Shown here piece by piece: positions 62,638 through 64,000 of a stretch of 64,000 bases of DNA. The notes under the pieces were generated by a model. That model saw only the letters and a program-made list of their open reading frames with translations. It was not told the origin of the DNA and did no database searches. A program made the position numbers and the translations under genes. The stretch comes from Nostoc sp. HK-01. GTDB taxonomy: Bacteria > Cyanobacteriota > Cyanobacteriia > Cyanobacteriales > Nostocaceae. Within the stretch, counting starts at the first letter, position 1. Every line of letters starts with the position of its first letter. The DNA lies in assembly GCA_003990705.1 (NCBI GenBank), contig AP018318.1, forward strand, positions 4,839,501-4,903,500. The letters run 5' to 3'.

Positions 62638-63014
62638 GTACTGAGTACTGAGTAATTAACGGTAATAATATTTAATTTTTTCTCTCGCCTATTTTCTCCT
62701 TGGCGTGTATATTTTTGTGAAATAATCCTGGGCTAATTGGTAATAAATGTGTTAACTACATCGACATCGACAACAAGAAATAATTTAGATTTTAGAGTAT
62801 GTCAGCTATTCAATGGTTGAAAAAATTAAACAGGCCATGAATAATAGCAAAAGTCAAGATAAAGTAAAACACAGTATAGATTCGTATACGTAGATTACAT
62901 AATTTTAAAAGAAACTTGACACCAGATGTATAATTAGCGCGTCTCCTCCTGGATAACAAAATCACATTGAGGACTGGCCGGTTCGCTGTTTTCTGTACCT
63001 TGGATTAGGAGTAT
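62638..63014. other. Intergenic region, 0.38 kb
   Basis: AT-rich gap before the phosphate-binding-like gene. TATAAT at 62929-62934 is a possible -10 box, but TTGACA (62916-62921) is only seven bases away, so they do not form one promoter. No Pho box could be confirmed. A 26-codon frame at 62813 lacks a ribosome site. Confidence 0.4.
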
Positions 63015-64000
63015 ATGGGGCAACAACAAAAAAAAGATAGTGCGATCGTCAACCTGGCATTAACGTTAGCTTTAGCTACCACCCCTATGGCAGCGACTCT
63101 TTTTGTGTCAACATCAGTGTTGGCACAATCTGCCACTGACACTCCCTCTTTCTCACTGCCACAAACAGTGGAGAATGGATCTACGGTGCGTGTTGATGGT
63201 TCCAGTAGTTTGGCGCTGATCAACCAAAACCTCAAAGCAGGTTTTGAGAAACAGTTTGCTGGCACAAAAGTAGAAGTGGCTAACAACGGTACAGATGCGG
63301 CAATTAAAGCTGTACTTGAGGGAAAAACTGATATAGCGGCCATTGGGCGTGGTTTAACTCCTGAAGAAAAAGCCCAAGGTTTAGAACAAGTCCGCTTACA
63401 CCGTGAGAAAATTGCTATCATCGTCGGTGAAGAAAATCCTTTTAAAGGCAGTTTAACTGATAAACAATTTGCCAGAATTTTCCGAGGTAAAAGTGTGACT
63501 GATTGGTCACAGTTGGGAGGGACAGCAGGTAAAATTAGAGTAATTGATCGCCCAGATACTAGCGATACTCGCCAAGCCCTCAACAACTACCCAGTATTTA
63601 AGGCAGCAAAATTTGCGACAAGTGATACAGCTACCAAATTAACCGAAGACAACACAGCCGAAATTGTCAAACAACTCGGCAAGGATGGCATTAGTTACGC
63701 CAGAGTCAATCAAATCAGCAAGTTACCTGGAGTGCGGGTACTGCAATTACATCAAGCCTTACCCAATGATCCGAAATATCCTTTCTCTCAACCTTTAGTT
63801 TACGTTTATAAAAAGAATCCTAGCCCCGCTGTCGCAGGTTTTCTCGGCTTTGCTTTAGCAAAACCAGGAAAACAAGCTATAGAAACAGCTAGAACAGAAG
63901 AAGCAGATGCGATCGCCAAAGGCGAATCTCCTACTCTGTTGTTAGCTGTCAATCCGCCATCGCCGCCAGAAGCCACACCTCAAGCGAGTGTTTCTCCCTT
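63015..64000 (+). CDS. Phosphate-binding-like exported protein, partial (C-terminus beyond window)
   Basis: Starts at ATG 63015 with AGGAG (63008-63012) two to three bases upstream and runs open to the right edge; at least 328 residues. A signal peptide (about 14-42, ending VLAQ) precedes a PstS-type periplasmic binding fold: VRVDGSSSLALINQNLKAGF, GTDAAIKAVLEGKTDIAAIG, IIVGEENPF and SQPLVYVYKK. The end of the visible part is Pro/Ala rich (NPPSPPEATPQASVSP), a linker suggesting a further domain. Cyanobacteria have such binding domains fused to OmpA-type domains, which would fit, but that part is outside the window. It may bind phosphate or another oxyanion. Confidence 0.82.
   Translation, partial: MGQQQKKDSAIVNLALTLALATTPMAATLFVSTSVLAQSATDTPSFSLPQTVENGSTVRVDGSSSLALINQNLKAGFEKQFAGTKVEVANNGTDAAIKAVLEGKTDIAAIGRGLTPEEKAQGLEQVRLHREKIAIIVGEENPFKGSLTDKQFARIFRGKSVTDWSQLGGTAGKIRVIDRPDTSDTRQALNNYPVFKAAKFATSDTATKLTEDNTAEIVKQLGKDGISYARVNQISKLPGVRVLQLHQALPNDPKYPFSQPLVYVYKKNPSPAVAGFLGFALAKPGKQAIETARTEEADAIAKGESPTLLLAVNPPSPPEATPQASVSP

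Noticed and set aside
62813-62893. 26-codon plus-strand frame
   Set aside because: No ribosome site; Lys/Ser/Asn-rich and too short to judge.
62916-62934. TTGACA and TATAAT before the phosphate-binding-like gene
   Set aside because: Only seven bases apart, too close to be one sigma-70-type promoter.
63005-63586. 193-codon minus-strand frame at the right edge
   Set aside because: Shadow of the phosphate-binding-like gene, which has a signal peptide, ribosome site and family motifs.
1-64000. tRNA, rRNA and CRISPR
   Set aside because: Looked for GTTCGA-type T-loops and regularly spaced repeats; none seen. The only short repeats are heptamer arrays and palindromes.

Overview
The window comes from a filamentous, probably heterocyst-forming cyanobacterium of the Nostoc/Anabaena type. 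The evidence is the very frequent HIP1 octamer GCGATCGC, heptanucleotide tandem repeats between genes, a fraC-fraD-fraE operon for filament integrity and septal junctions, an IS701-type insertion sequence, several PAS/GAF-rich sensor kinases, and a CoaR-type cobalt regulator. I found no rRNA, tRNA or CRISPR.

Layout. 1-8.8 kb: minus-strand two-component genes: a REC-wHTH-Hpt regulator cut by the window edge, a REC-kinase hybrid, a REC protein with a dead phosphotransfer helix, and a 1482-residue CBS/PAS/GAF kinase. 10.6-19.4 kb: a roughly 2023-residue hybrid kinase with a bilin-binding-type GAF domain, split in frame by a 1.39-kb IS, followed by a second REC-kinase. 19.4-23.7 kb: housekeeping genes (S41 protease, ispG, a duplicated CobO and an overlooked 35-residue membrane protein). 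24.0-28.7 kb: fraCDE, a membrane 2Fe-2S flavoreductase and a pentapeptide-repeat protein. 28.9-31.5 kb: orphan ABC permease, purN and small proteins. 31.7-34.9 kb: an ethylene-receptor-like kinase and a partner REC-kinase. 35.2-44.9 kb: PBP1C diverging from an alpha-2-macroglobulin-like lipoprotein, then a secreted nuclease and an MMADHC-like protein. 45.6-47.3 kb: small conserved proteins. 47.4-56.8 kb: a chemosensory cluster (cheA-cheW-MCP-cheB-cheR, divergent cheY-cheC and a hybrid kinase) with an IS1 remnant. 57.0-64.0 kb: a DOMON protein/sugar-kinase pair, two short ORFs, a carotenoid cleavage dioxygenase, coaR, and a phosphate-binding-like protein cut by the right edge.

Together the genes point to a signalling-rich region. 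Light (cyanobacteriochrome GAF), possibly ethylene or another small ligand, cobalt, and unknown ligands feed histidine kinases and a complete methylation-based chemosensory array. The genome is also being reshaped by insertion sequences and small palindromic repeats; one palindrome is translated inside pbpC.

Several short genes below 60 residues were found by reading the gaps: 22431-22538, 30648-30761, 31388-31543, 58819-58965 and 59079-59258. All function calls rest on motifs and memory of families; no database search was run.
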